A stretch of 7,837 nucleotides of DNA, taken from assembly GCA_902782625.1 (NCBI GenBank), contig CACZNZ010000153.1, forward strand, positions 1 to 7,837, in the 5' to 3' direction. Both the position numbers and the translations under genes were made by a program. Origin of the DNA: an uncultured Lachnospiraceae bacterium. Lineage in GTDB: Bacteria; Bacillota; Clostridia; Lachnospirales; Lachnospiraceae. The notes beneath the pieces were generated by a model, which had not been told where the DNA came from, searched no databases, and saw nothing but the letters and a program-made list of their open reading frames with translations. Below, in pieces: positions 1-6,207 of this stretch (position 1 is its first letter; every line of letters begins with the position of its first letter).

Positions 1-45
1 GCGCCAACGGTACCCAAAAAGGCCGAGAAAGATAATCACTTATGA
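1..45 (+). CDS. C-terminal tail of an upstream gene (partial)
   Basis: Frame 1 is open from the window edge and ends at a TGA at 43-45, encoding the Lys-rich tail APTVPKKAEKDNHL. The TGA overlaps the ATG of the next plus-strand ORF in an ATGA arrangement, which usually marks translationally coupled genes in one operon. Too little is present to assign a family. The coupling is the main reason to believe both this frame and the following start. Confidence 0.5.
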   Translation, partial: APTVPKKAEKDNHL

Positions 46-101
46 AAATGAGCAACGCAGAGATTGTCCGGCGCATTGAAGCCGGCACCAACATAGTATA
101 C

Positions 102-134
102 AATGGGGACGGATACACAAGAACCGTCCCCATT
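102..134. repeat. GGGGACGG-type palindrome (REP-like)
   Basis: AATGGGGACGG at 102-112 is the exact reverse complement of CCGTCCCCATT at 124-134, giving 11-bp arms around an 11-nt loop. GGGGACGGTTC-like palindromes are common dispersed elements in clostridial genomes, and such palindromes can be associated with REP-type (RAYT/IS200-like) transposases. That link is from general knowledge; no transposase is in the window. The same octamer recurs at 7757-7764. Confidence 0.6.
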
Positions 135-148
135 AAGGACATTAAGGA
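131..148 (+). repeat. 9-bp tandem duplication
   Basis: CATTAAGGA occurs twice back to back (131-139 and 140-148), directly abutting the right arm of the palindrome. It could be a short duplication left by an insertion or slippage event, or simply chance. Confidence 0.45.
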
Positions 149-157
149 TATCGTCAA

Positions 158-624
158 TTATCCCACTCTAAGGGCTTTCTTGCGTCCGCGGTACAGTCTT
201 GATTTCACAGTAGAATATGGAATGTTCATATATGTGGCAATCTCCGAAATTGTGTAGCCTTTCCAATAAAGGTATAGACAGGTTCTCTCTTCGCATGAGA
301 CTGCCGCTAGCATATCGCGTATCTCCAGAAGGAAAGTAGATCGTATTTAGCACACGATTTTGATTCTTTTCCAAGAGTTTCGATTATCAAGCGCTCGCGA
401 TCAGACTTTCGACGCATATCTAGGCAATTGTTGGTTAAACAACGGAAAAGCCATGACCGCATTTTCTGCTCATCACGCAAACTGTCCAGATGCAGCCAGC
501 AGCGAAAAAGCGTTTCTTGAATTGCATCCTCACCGTCCACTTTGTTATGTAATATTGAAATGGCGATTTGCATCATCTTAGGTCTATATAAATTCGCACT
601 TTTGATAAACTCCATTTCTTTCAT
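158..624 (-). pseudogene. ECF-family RNA polymerase sigma factor, frameshifted
   Basis: The 5' part encodes sigma region 2: ANLYRPKMMQIAIS, then DGEDAIQETLFRCW and RSWLFRCLTNNCLDMRRK, running to a stop at 307-309. In the neighbouring frame, from about 346 down to a TAA at 160-158, is an intact region 4: FLLEIRDMLAAV, RTCLYLYWKGYTISEIA, then IPYSTVKSRLYRGRKKAL, the DNA-binding helix-turn-helix of ECF sigmas. Joining the frames gives about 156 residues, a normal ECF length. The shift must lie between 307 and 349 and fits loss of one base, for example a T in the TTTCCTTC run. I chose the start at 624 (MKEMEF) because AAGGAG sits 7 nt upstream; the ATG at 630 is too close to it. It follows the solute-binding gene by 98 bp on the same strand. 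No anti-sigma gene is visible. A sequencing error would restore a working gene. Confidence 0.85.
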
Positions 625-647
625 TGGCATACTCCTTGGGCTCTCAT

Positions 648-680
648 TAGGCTACCTTTTTCAGACTTGATAATAGCCTA
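648..680. repeat. 7-bp inverted repeat before the sigma gene
   Basis: TAGGCTA (648-654) and TAGCCTA (674-680) are exact complements around a 19-nt loop, placed between the solute-binding gene and the sigma ribosome site. It is a weak hairpin without a T-run, so not a convincing terminator. It could be an operator or chance. Confidence 0.3.
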
Positions 681-722
681 TCACACGGATAATTCCTGAT
701 GTATTTGTGGCTGGGTTCTACA

Positions 723-2921
723 TCATTGGTTTTCCAACTCCTCCTGCACAAGAAGCCGATCAAGTTCACTTGTATACTTCTCAACGTTGATCTGTTTCTG
801 CATCAATTGTTTGCTCAACTCGACAACCTGATTGAAAGAGTTGGTGTTTTCATTGTGATACTGTATAGATCGTCCATTTTCGGAAATCAGTTTCTTATAT
901 AGAGTAACTCCATCCGGACTAACTATATACCCTCCATTGCGAATATTCTCTTGCAGATTGGATTCGTTTGCTTCAATGGCTTGCTGGATTTGATACTTTT
1001 CGGCATCTCCCGCCGCATCATACAATGCGTATAATCTCGTTGCCTCCGCATTATACATTTCAAATATTTCATCATATACATCACTTTTAATCGCTGTAGT
1101 ATTTTCCGACTGAATCATGATTTTTTCTTCTGCTGATATGTTTTCTGCAAGAAAACCCATAAATTCTTGTGCCGCATCCTGATTATCGGAATATGGATTG
1201 ATAAAAACAAAACCAAGGTATTGAACGAGCTCTTGTTCGACTTTTTCATCAATTGATAAAGGCAGATAGTCGATACCCATACTCAATGCACTTGAAATAC
1301 CAGAAGGCGTTATTAAATACCAATCCGTAAGCAAGCAGGGCGTGGTGTCGTCGCCGTACTGAAACTCTTCAAAATCAATGCTTAGAAATCGGTTAAGCAA
1401 GGTTTGGTAGACATTAGAGCTATATCTCTCTTTGTCACCGGTTTGTTTCCGATAATTCTCATAATTTGCCTTTAGCATATAGAACAATGCAGCTTGTGTT
1501 TCTTCTGCTGTTGAGTAGGGCATAAGTCGCACATCCACATTTTCCTTGTTATAGGTACGCCATTCCGTTTCCAGAAAAACGAAAAAATCGTCCCAACTCT
1601 GGGGGATGTCTTTAAAACCCAAGTCATTCCATAATGCAGTGTTAATTCCTAGTGTTATACCTGTAGCATATCCCATTGGCAATGCGCACATATTTCCATC
1701 TCGATCGTAAAGCTCATTGCGAATTTCGTCATACAATGTATTTGAAAGCTCTGTTATAGCAGGATTTGTTAAAGGTATACAGAATCCCCTATCGCGCAGA
1801 GCCTTAAAACTTTGGTTATCATCTGGGCTGATAATATAGATGTCCACCTCGCTATTGTGTACGAGCATGTTGGATGTTATTTCGTAGCCGTTTAGTCTTC
1901 GTGTCTGGTTCAGTACCATATCTGGATATTGTTTGCTATACAGGACATTCAAATCGCCAATGTACCCCGCCAAGTTCAGCTTATGAATCGAATCCAAATC
2001 GCGAATGCGATCTGCTAAGATTTGATTTCTGTTATAGAAAACCAAGTTTTCGTCTGAACAGAGCAATCCACTGCATTGTGAAAAGGGGCATTTTCCAACG
2101 GCTTTTTTATTCTGTGGATTGGATACTTCAACTCTGTAAACCAAATCACTCATATAATAGATTGCTTGTTCTTCAGCACAATAATATGACTTTGATAGAT
2201 CCGCTTGTGTTTCAAGGAGCACGTCGATGGTTCCTGTTTCGATATTTTGAGCTTCAATTCTTGTTCCGTTTTCGCTCGAACGCGCATATATTATTCTCTG
2301 ATCTTGAGCGCAAAGAAGCGACTGCACATGATCGATGGGGATCGCCATCATTTTGCCATCCGATGCTAGATAGTACAGCTCCCTTTGATCGCAGTTTTCC
2401 CTCTCCAACAGCATGTAACAAACGCCGCCATCCCATATTGTATTGCAGAACCGCGGCATATACTCCCGAAAGCCGCCATCCTCCACAAAGCCAAACAAAT
2501 CAACGTCCATCAGTTTCGTGCGCTCGATACCATCGCCGCTGATATTCCATTCACACATTGCAGCTCCTGTAAAGCACATCTTGTCATTGACCATTCCATA
2601 CTCGGCCTCAATTGCCCAAAGGATGTCATGACCATCGGTAAACAGAATTGCCTCATGCCATGCATCACCGCCGTCATCGTTCCAAACGCGATATGTCTTC
2701 ACGGCACCATCCGCTGGGCGTAGCAGGTATAGCTGTTGCCGCGCTTGTTCATATGCAACTGCGCTTTTGTTAAACAGGGATACATTTGTAAATACCGCAT
2801 TCTCGGGTAGTTTCTGCTCTTCCGCAGCCTCCAAAGCATTTTCTGCGTAGGAACTACTGAAAACGAAGCAGATAATCAGTATACATATAATAAAATCAAG
2901 GAACGTTGAGCATCTCTTCAT
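723..2921 (-). CDS. Secreted protein with propeller-like N-terminal half and extracellular solute-binding (type 1) C-terminal half
   Basis: 732 residues. The start at 2921 is chosen because GGGAGG lies 8 nt upstream and the ATG opens a signal peptide: MKR, then a hydrophobic run to about residue 23, and SSSYA before a likely SPase I cut after A26. There is no lipobox cysteine. Residues about 40-310 show short beta-rich repeats typical of propellers (LYLLRPADGAV, YYLASDGKMMAIP, IIYARSSENGTRIEAQNIETG, AIYYMSDLVYRV, NLVFYNRNQI). Residues about 315-640 resemble an ABC-type solute-binding protein: LNVLYSKQYPDMV near the start, EVDIYIIS, LPMGYATGITLGINTALW, IPQSWDDFFVFL, and AAQEFMGFLAENISAEEK near the end. 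A helical C-terminal stretch follows (to residue 732). No permease or ATPase gene is present, so it may act as a ligand-binding or sensory surface protein rather than a transporter part. Ligand unknown. The broken sigma gene lies 98 bp downstream. Confidence 0.8.
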   Translation of the reverse strand: MKRCSTFLDFIICILIICFVFSSSYAENALEAAEEQKLPENAVFTNVSLFNKSAVAYEQARQQLYLLRPADGAVKTYRVWNDDGGDAWHEAILFTDGHDILWAIEAEYGMVNDKMCFTGAAMCEWNISGDGIERTKLMDVDLFGFVEDGGFREYMPRFCNTIWDGGVCYMLLERENCDQRELYYLASDGKMMAIPIDHVQSLLCAQDQRIIYARSSENGTRIEAQNIETGTIDVLLETQADLSKSYYCAEEQAIYYMSDLVYRVEVSNPQNKKAVGKCPFSQCSGLLCSDENLVFYNRNQILADRIRDLDSIHKLNLAGYIGDLNVLYSKQYPDMVLNQTRRLNGYEITSNMLVHNSEVDIYIISPDDNQSFKALRDRGFCIPLTNPAITELSNTLYDEIRNELYDRDGNMCALPMGYATGITLGINTALWNDLGFKDIPQSWDDFFVFLETEWRTYNKENVDVRLMPYSTAEETQAALFYMLKANYENYRKQTGDKERYSSNVYQTLLNRFLSIDFEEFQYGDDTTPCLLTDWYLITPSGISSALSMGIDYLPLSIDEKVEQELVQYLGFVFINPYSDNQDAAQEFMGFLAENISAEEKIMIQSENTTAIKSDVYDEIFEMYNAEATRLYALYDAAGDAEKYQIQQAIEANESNLQENIRNGGYIVSPDGVTLYKKLISENGRSIQYHNENTNSFNQVVELSKQLMQKQINVEKYTSELDRLLVQEELENQ

Positions 2922-2949
2922 GGATTTATCCTCCCGTCTGGTTTCAATA

Positions 2950-3017
2950 ATGATTGTTGCACCAGATTTGGGCAAATGAGACTTACAAGAATATCCCCTA
3001 CTTGGTGCAACAATCAT
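2950..3017. repeat. 15-bp perfect inverted repeat in the leader of the solute-binding gene
   Basis: ATGATTGTTGCACCA (2950-2964) is the exact reverse complement of TGGTGCAACAATCAT (3003-3017), with 38 nt between. In minus-strand RNA this forms a strong stem ending about 28 nt before the start codon, just upstream of the GGGAGG ribosome site. It may be a cis-acting RNA element or the ends of a small insertion. There is no T-run after the stem in the transcribed direction, so it is not a typical terminator. Confidence 0.65.
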
Positions 3018-3170
3018 ATCCTGCCATAATAAGTTTGTAGGCTAATGAAAAGGAACTATGGCGACATCATTGTGAATTGTGATAAATCAGTGAACTCCTC
3101 GAAGTGCAGTGTTTTACCCACACTCTGCATGCGTTCATTGACACATGGAGTAGTTTTGTTCGCACGGGTG
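3018..3170. other. Intergenic spacer between two secreted-protein genes
   Basis: With the inverted repeat it makes up the 249-bp gap between the two minus-strand secreted-protein genes. It contains a 7-bp tandem repeat, ATTGTGA twice (3069-3082). I see no convincing terminator after the small secreted gene and no clear sigma-A promoter for the large one; a TATTAT sequence near 3030 has no good -35 partner. Co-transcription of the two genes cannot be excluded. Confidence 0.4.
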
Positions 3171-3650
3171 TCAGCCATCAAAGTCATGGACTCCTCCCTG
3201 ATAAATACCTCGAACGCCCGAAGGGGCATTGGAAACTACATAGTATTTGTATTTCACCCCAGATATCAGAGAAAAACCGTTGCCTCCTTGCCAATTTTCA
3301 ATAATACTCGACGTGCCATTTGCGGGAACTGTCGTAGCAATCGTTACGCTCCCCAAGTTGCTGCTGCTTCCACTTTTCCTTACGCTTATAATTGCTGTGA
3401 CAGTTTTACTGCTTGAAAGTGTAGACTGATATTGACAAGCTCCATAAGCACCAAAACCATTCTGCGGCGAAGGTGGGTTGGTTACAGTTTTTTCATTCCA
3501 GCCTGCGCTCAATGATCCATCCACAATACTATACCCAGTGTCAGGGTAGGTTTTGTCGTATTTCACCTTGAGATATGTAGTAGCGCTGGCCGTAGAGAAG
3601 ACGAAAATTGAACAACAAACCAATAGTAATGCCAACATTTTCCTAAACAT
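3171..3650 (-). CDS. Small secreted protein of unknown family
   Basis: 159 residues. The start at 3650 is supported by AAAGGAG 7 nt upstream and by the signal peptide it opens: MFRK, then the hydrophobic LALLLVCCSIFVF, and STASA with a likely cut after A23. A mature chain of about 136 residues follows. The mature part is rich in Ser, Thr, Gly and aromatics, with alternating beta-prone segments (TVTAIISVRKSGSS, LGSVTIATTVPANG, VKYKYYVVSNAPSG) and one Cys (GACQY). This suggests a small all-beta extracellular domain. It ends RGIYQGGVHDFDG, with no sorting motif or membrane anchor. I do not recognise a family. Neighbours are a divergent XRE regulator and the large secreted solute-binding-like protein. 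A role as an exported effector or an agr-controlled product is possible but only inferred from location. Confidence 0.75.
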   Translation of the reverse strand: MFRKMLALLLVCCSIFVFSTASATTYLKVKYDKTYPDTGYSIVDGSLSAGWNEKTVTNPPSPQNGFGAYGACQYQSTLSSSKTVTAIISVRKSGSSSNLGSVTIATTVPANGTSSIIENWQGGNGFSLISGVKYKYYVVSNAPSGVRGIYQGGVHDFDG

Positions 3651-3718
3651 ATTCTTGCTCCTTTCTGTTTCCAAGAACAAACCTCTAGTGCAAACGACGA
3701 ATTCCAGCTGCGGTTCCA

Positions 3719-3747
3719 ACTATGCTGTCTTCATGCACATACGTCAA
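3719..3747 (-). promoter_or_regulatory. Candidate sigma-A promoter for the small secreted protein gene
   Basis: On the minus strand TTGACG (3747-3742), a 17-nt spacer, then CATAGT (3724-3719). This matches five and four of six consensus bases, with ideal spacing. Transcription would start near 3711, leaving a leader of about 60 nt before the start at 3650. Confidence 0.45.
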
Positions 3748-3767
3748 TCACCCCTTTAGTTTATCAT

Positions 3768-3799
3768 CATATCAACTAGCATCATCGATGGTTGATATG
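3768..3799. promoter_or_regulatory. 9-bp inverted repeat, candidate operator
   Basis: CATATCAAC (3768-3776) and GTTGATATG (3791-3799) are exact complements around 14 nt that themselves contain the palindrome CATCGATG (3783-3790). A further copy of the half-site core ATATCAA lies at 3864-3870. The position, between the divergent secreted-protein and XRE genes, suits an operator for the XRE protein, but no binding specificity can be read from sequence. Confidence 0.4.
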
Positions 3800-3860
3800 T
3801 AGTCACAACTTTGCTAGAGCATTTCGCGCCCCATTGATTATCATTTTTTTCTTTTATACA

Positions 3861-3890
3861 ATTATATCAATTATTCATCATTATTAACAA
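3861..3890 (-). promoter_or_regulatory. Alternative upstream promoter, minus strand
   Basis: TTGTTA (3890-3885), 18-nt spacer, then a perfect TATAAT (3866-3861) on the minus strand. The region is very AT-rich, so chance matches are likely. If used, the transcript leader would include the 3768-3799 inverted repeat. The rest of the 389-bp gap (3651-4039) holds no gene that I can see. Confidence 0.3.
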
Positions 3891-4039
3891 ACTTGGCATG
3901 TAAAGGTTCCTTGTAGGCATGAACAGTTGCCAAGATACCTTCCAGGTTCTTGAAAGGAGTATACTATTTCTTATTTTGGGTAATTATGTTTCCGATGATA
4001 TGCAATATACTAGTAGAAAAGGATAGGTAGGGTTAATGA

Positions 4040-4333
4040 ATGGTTGGGGCAAAGATCATAGAAATGCGGCAAAAACTCGGGTGGTCTCAGGCTCGTTTAG
4101 CAAAAGCCCTGAATGTTAATACCAAATCAATCAAGAATTGGGAAAATGAAGTTTCTGATCCTTCCCTGAAGAATGTAGTACAACTCGCAAAAGTCTTCTC
4201 TGTGACCACAGACTATCTGCTGGGTTTGGAAGCCACATGCTCTATTAGAGTTGACTCTCTATCCGAAAAGGATCAGAAGTGTTTGAGATCAATATGTCAA
4301 ATTTTCATCAATAATTTTTATGATAATGATTGA
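4040..4333 (+). CDS. Small XRE-family (Cro/CI-type HTH) transcriptional regulator
   Basis: 97 residues. A helix-turn-helix of the HTH_3 class covers residues about 4-62: IIEMRQKLGWSQARLAKAL forms helices 1-2, NVNTKSIKNWENEVSDP the recognition helix and following turn, and LAKVFSVTTDYLLGLE the usual end of the fold. Residues 63-97 form a short helical tail (LSEKDQKCLRSICQIF) with no enzymatic or ligand domain, so it is probably a dimeric DNA-binding repressor. The start at 4040 follows a purine-rich GGTAGGG with about 7 nt spacing. A TATACT -10 candidate lies at 4006-4011, but no clear -35. It is divergent from the small secreted protein and converges on agrB. Its targets are likely local, perhaps the 3768-3799 repeat, but this is inference. 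Confidence 0.8.
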   Translation: MVGAKIIEMRQKLGWSQARLAKALNVNTKSIKNWENEVSDPSLKNVVQLAKVFSVTTDYLLGLEATCSIRVDSLSEKDQKCLRSICQIFINNFYDND

Positions 4334-4343
4334 TGCGATCAAT
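4329..4343. terminator. Small hairpin between convergent XRE and agrB ends
   Basis: ATTGAT, loop GCG, ATCAAT: a 6-bp AT-rich stem covering the XRE stop codon and abutting the agrB stop at 4344. Only 10 bp separate the two genes, and no better terminator is present. The stem is weak and its downstream T-run is poor on both strands, so strong termination is doubtful and antisense read-through into either gene is possible. Confidence 0.25.
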
Positions 4344-4895
4344 TTATTGATAAGCACGCTTCCCTGCCAAACGAGAAATTGCCGAAAAAAGAATCCCTAT
4401 CGTATAAGGACATAATAGTTCTCGCCTAAATACCAACAAAAGAATGGCAAATACAATTTCGAGACAGCTTATGCATCTAGATCGAGTGATAAAATGTTTC
4501 CTGGCCTGATATAGATAAGCTTTCTTTGGATGGAGTATGCATGGATTCAGAAGTAAGACTATAAATGACACAAGGTCAACACTTATTAAAAAATAGAGAT
4601 TATACTCAATCCGGCATGATAATAAGCCTGCCATGAGAGCGATTGCCATGAGTATGAAGCAATGCAAGTGAGAGGAGGCGTGATAGCCGCCTCCGAAAGT
4701 TTGATTCATATAATAGATTGCAATTATCATGATGCAAAATCCCAGTTCATCAAAGATGAGACCTATCAATATTAGGCACAGCGTACTGAGTACCGTATAA
4801 ATCAAAACATCTAATCCATAGATTAGCAGGTTTTCTTGTCCTTTGCAATATGGCAAAAGTCTTTTCGCAATATACGCAGCCATGCGATTGATCAT
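4344..4895 (-). CDS. agrB: AgrB-type accessory gene regulator, membrane peptidase of the pheromone precursor
   Basis: 183 residues, close to the family's usual length of about 190. AgrB proteins are integral membrane cysteine proteases that remove the C-terminal part of AgrD and help form the (thio)lactone. The catalytic pair is visible in GGGYHASSHLHC: H72 and C79 at the canonical 7-residue spacing. Hydrophobic segments lie at about 21-48, 52-63, 79-94, 99-121 and 143-158, with the basic loop NPCILHPKK near 117-125. The start at 4895 is an ATG with AAGGGG about 10 nt upstream, 4 bp after the kinase stop; an in-frame TTG at 4913 is less likely. It is the last gene of the regulator-kinase-agrB operon. 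Oddity: the Arg common seven residues before the catalytic His is Gln (QTFGGGYH). The likely substrate is the divergently encoded peptide at 7157-7312. Confidence 0.92.
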   Translation of the reverse strand: MINRMAAYIAKRLLPYCKGQENLLIYGLDVLIYTVLSTLCLILIGLIFDELGFCIMIIAIYYMNQTFGGGYHASSHLHCFILMAIALMAGLLSCRIEYNLYFLISVDLVSFIVLLLNPCILHPKKAYLYQARKHFITRSRCISCLEIVFAILLLVFRRELLCPYTIGILFSAISRLAGKRAYQ

Positions 4896-4899
4896 AATT

Positions 4900-6207
4900 T
4901 CACACCCCTTCAAACGGAATCATGATTTCTGCGATTGCTTTCTCCTGAAGTATTTGAAACTGAAACAGTCCTCCTGCCTGTTCAACTGTGCGCCGGATGC
5001 TTGCCAGGCCATAACCCGGCTTATGTTTGCGCTTGGAGGACAGATATTTCCCGCCTTCCATATGGATCGTATTCACATTTACATTGTTCATACAGGTGAT
5101 ATATAGCATATCGCGCGTTTTTGCGAACTTAAGAAGGATATGTCTGGGTGTATCCTGCGTCAAGCGCTGTGTTGCCTCAATCGCATTGTCCAACAGGTTC
5201 CCAAGAAGCGCGCAAAAATCGGTTTCGTCAATGGGCAGAGCCATCATGGGGTATGCGATAAATTTGAAATCTATACCGAGCTGACACATGTGCGTTCGTT
5301 TTGCAGACAACACCGCGTCAATGGCAAGGTTTCCCGTTGTTGTATGCATCAACAAATACTGGACATCCAATTCGTCCAAATACTTCCGTCCTTCTTCAAT
5401 GTACCCGTCTTCAAACATTTGCTTCAGCAGGGCATATTGATGTTTGAGATCGTGCTGGTATTCCCTGAGCTTTTCATACAGGGCACGCGTTTCCTGCAGA
5501 TGCGTCTTGCTCATGGAAGCTGCCACAATTTGCGCTTCCAGTTTGCCTCGTTCCTCCGCAACGTGCGACAGTAGCTCCAGAAGAACAAGCGCACAGACCG
5601 CTGCAAACAGCAAAGAGAAAATCGTGATAAGCACTGGTTTGCTTGGAACGTTCTCTGTCCATGCGAGGCTATATTGCATCTCTATGGCTCCAATCAGGGC
5701 AACGTTCAATACAATATATATCAGAAGCGCCCATATGGACAGCTTATCCTGTCGGGGTTTCAATCGCGTTACCGTAAACAGCACAATGGATGCCATAATA
5801 TTCGTACACAAAACATAGCCAACTCTTAGCAAAGTAGTCTCCATCAATTTTTCCCATGTAGTATCTGCGATCATCAAGGTCACAGAGGAACAGAGATTTA
5901 CGGTGCAAAGCATCAAGACGCCCAGGCAAATATTCCACGCAAGGATTACAGATTTCTTGTCTGAAAAAACCATGAATGAGTAGACAGTGGTAAAGATCCA
6001 TACCACGGAATCCGTTACAGGAATATCGAACCATATGTACAAAGAATAAAAACACGCAACGCCGATGATCATGAGTGCATTTGCAAATGCGGCTTTCTTT
6101 GCGGATAATTCAGGCTTTTGATTCAAACGTCTATGCAGGAAGAAGGAATATAACCAAGCCTCAAAAATATTAATTCCAATTTCAAATAGAATCCAAAGTG
6201 TACACAT
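4900..6207 (-). CDS. agrC: AgrC-like GHKL sensor histidine kinase
   Basis: 435 residues. The N-terminal half is a polytopic sensor with about seven membrane segments (near 2-24, 40-60, 67-81, 86-109, 126-146, 158-175, 191-213), typical of peptide-pheromone receptors. A coiled linker (about 214-245) leads to the phosphoacceptor motif YQHDLKHQ with H252. The ATP-binding domain is of the HATPase_c_5/GHKL type: N-box LLGNLLDNAIEA (N337, N341) and G-box KPGYGLASI (G398, G400). The start at 6207 is preferred because AGGGAG lies about 8 nt upstream; an in-frame start at 6249 lacks this. It overlaps the regulator gene by 26 bp and ends 4 bp before agrB, so the three genes are translationally linked. 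Inferred role: senses the processed cyclic peptide and phosphorylates the upstream-encoded regulator. Confidence 0.92.
   Translation of the reverse strand: MCTLWILFEIGINIFEAWLYSFFLHRRLNQKPELSAKKAAFANALMIIGVACFYSLYIWFDIPVTDSVVWIFTTVYSFMVFSDKKSVILAWNICLGVLMLCTVNLCSSVTLMIADTTWEKLMETTLLRVGYVLCTNIMASIVLFTVTRLKPRQDKLSIWALLIYIVLNVALIGAIEMQYSLAWTENVPSKPVLITIFSLLFAAVCALVLLELLSHVAEERGKLEAQIVAASMSKTHLQETRALYEKLREYQHDLKHQYALLKQMFEDGYIEEGRKYLDELDVQYLLMHTTTGNLAIDAVLSAKRTHMCQLGIDFKFIAYPMMALPIDETDFCALLGNLLDNAIEATQRLTQDTPRHILLKFAKTRDMLYITCMNNVNVNTIHMEGGKYLSSKRKHKPGYGLASIRRTVEQAGGLFQFQILQEKAIAEIMIPFEGV

Larger units (their letters stand above)
42..257 (+). pseudogene. Small ATGA-coupled ORF, probably truncated or chimeric, unknown function
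   Basis: A 71-codon ORF starts with MKMSNAEIVRRIEAG, coupled by an ATGA overlap to the preceding reading frame. I do not recognise the family. Residues 1 to about 20 look like ordinary protein. Residues 21-31 are encoded by a GGGGACGG palindrome (102-134), and the IKDIKD stretch by a 9-bp tandem duplication (131-148). From base 158 onward the ORF runs antisense through conserved region 4 of the broken sigma gene, so residues after about 40 are almost certainly not native coding sequence. The simplest reading is a 5' gene fragment joined to unrelated DNA. An intact but divergent small protein overlapping the sigma gene is the alternative. No detectable domain, signal peptide or membrane segment. 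Confidence 0.4.

Noticed and set aside
1874..2542. 222-codon plus-strand open frame
   Set aside because: Lies antisense inside the large secreted protein gene, has no ribosome site, and its translation has no domain-like sequence.
2919..3017. Longer N-terminus for the large secreted protein from the ATG at 3017
   Set aside because: It would place 32 residues before the signal peptide, uses the inverted repeat as coding sequence, and lacks a proper ribosome site; the ATG at 2921 has GGGAGG.
3720..3740. Six-residue leader peptide MCMKTA preceded by AAGGGGTG on the minus strand
   Set aside because: Overlaps the candidate TTGACG-17-CATAGT promoter and is too short to distinguish from chance.
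3921..3952. Possible LytTR direct repeat pair (ACAGTTGCC and CAGGTTCTT)
   Set aside because: The second half matches the consensus poorly and the offset is 20 bp, not 21-22; not convincing.
3904..3952. Near-repeat AGGTTCCTTG / AGGTTCTTG upstream of the XRE gene
   Set aside because: Imperfect, 40 bp apart, with no symmetry; probably chance.
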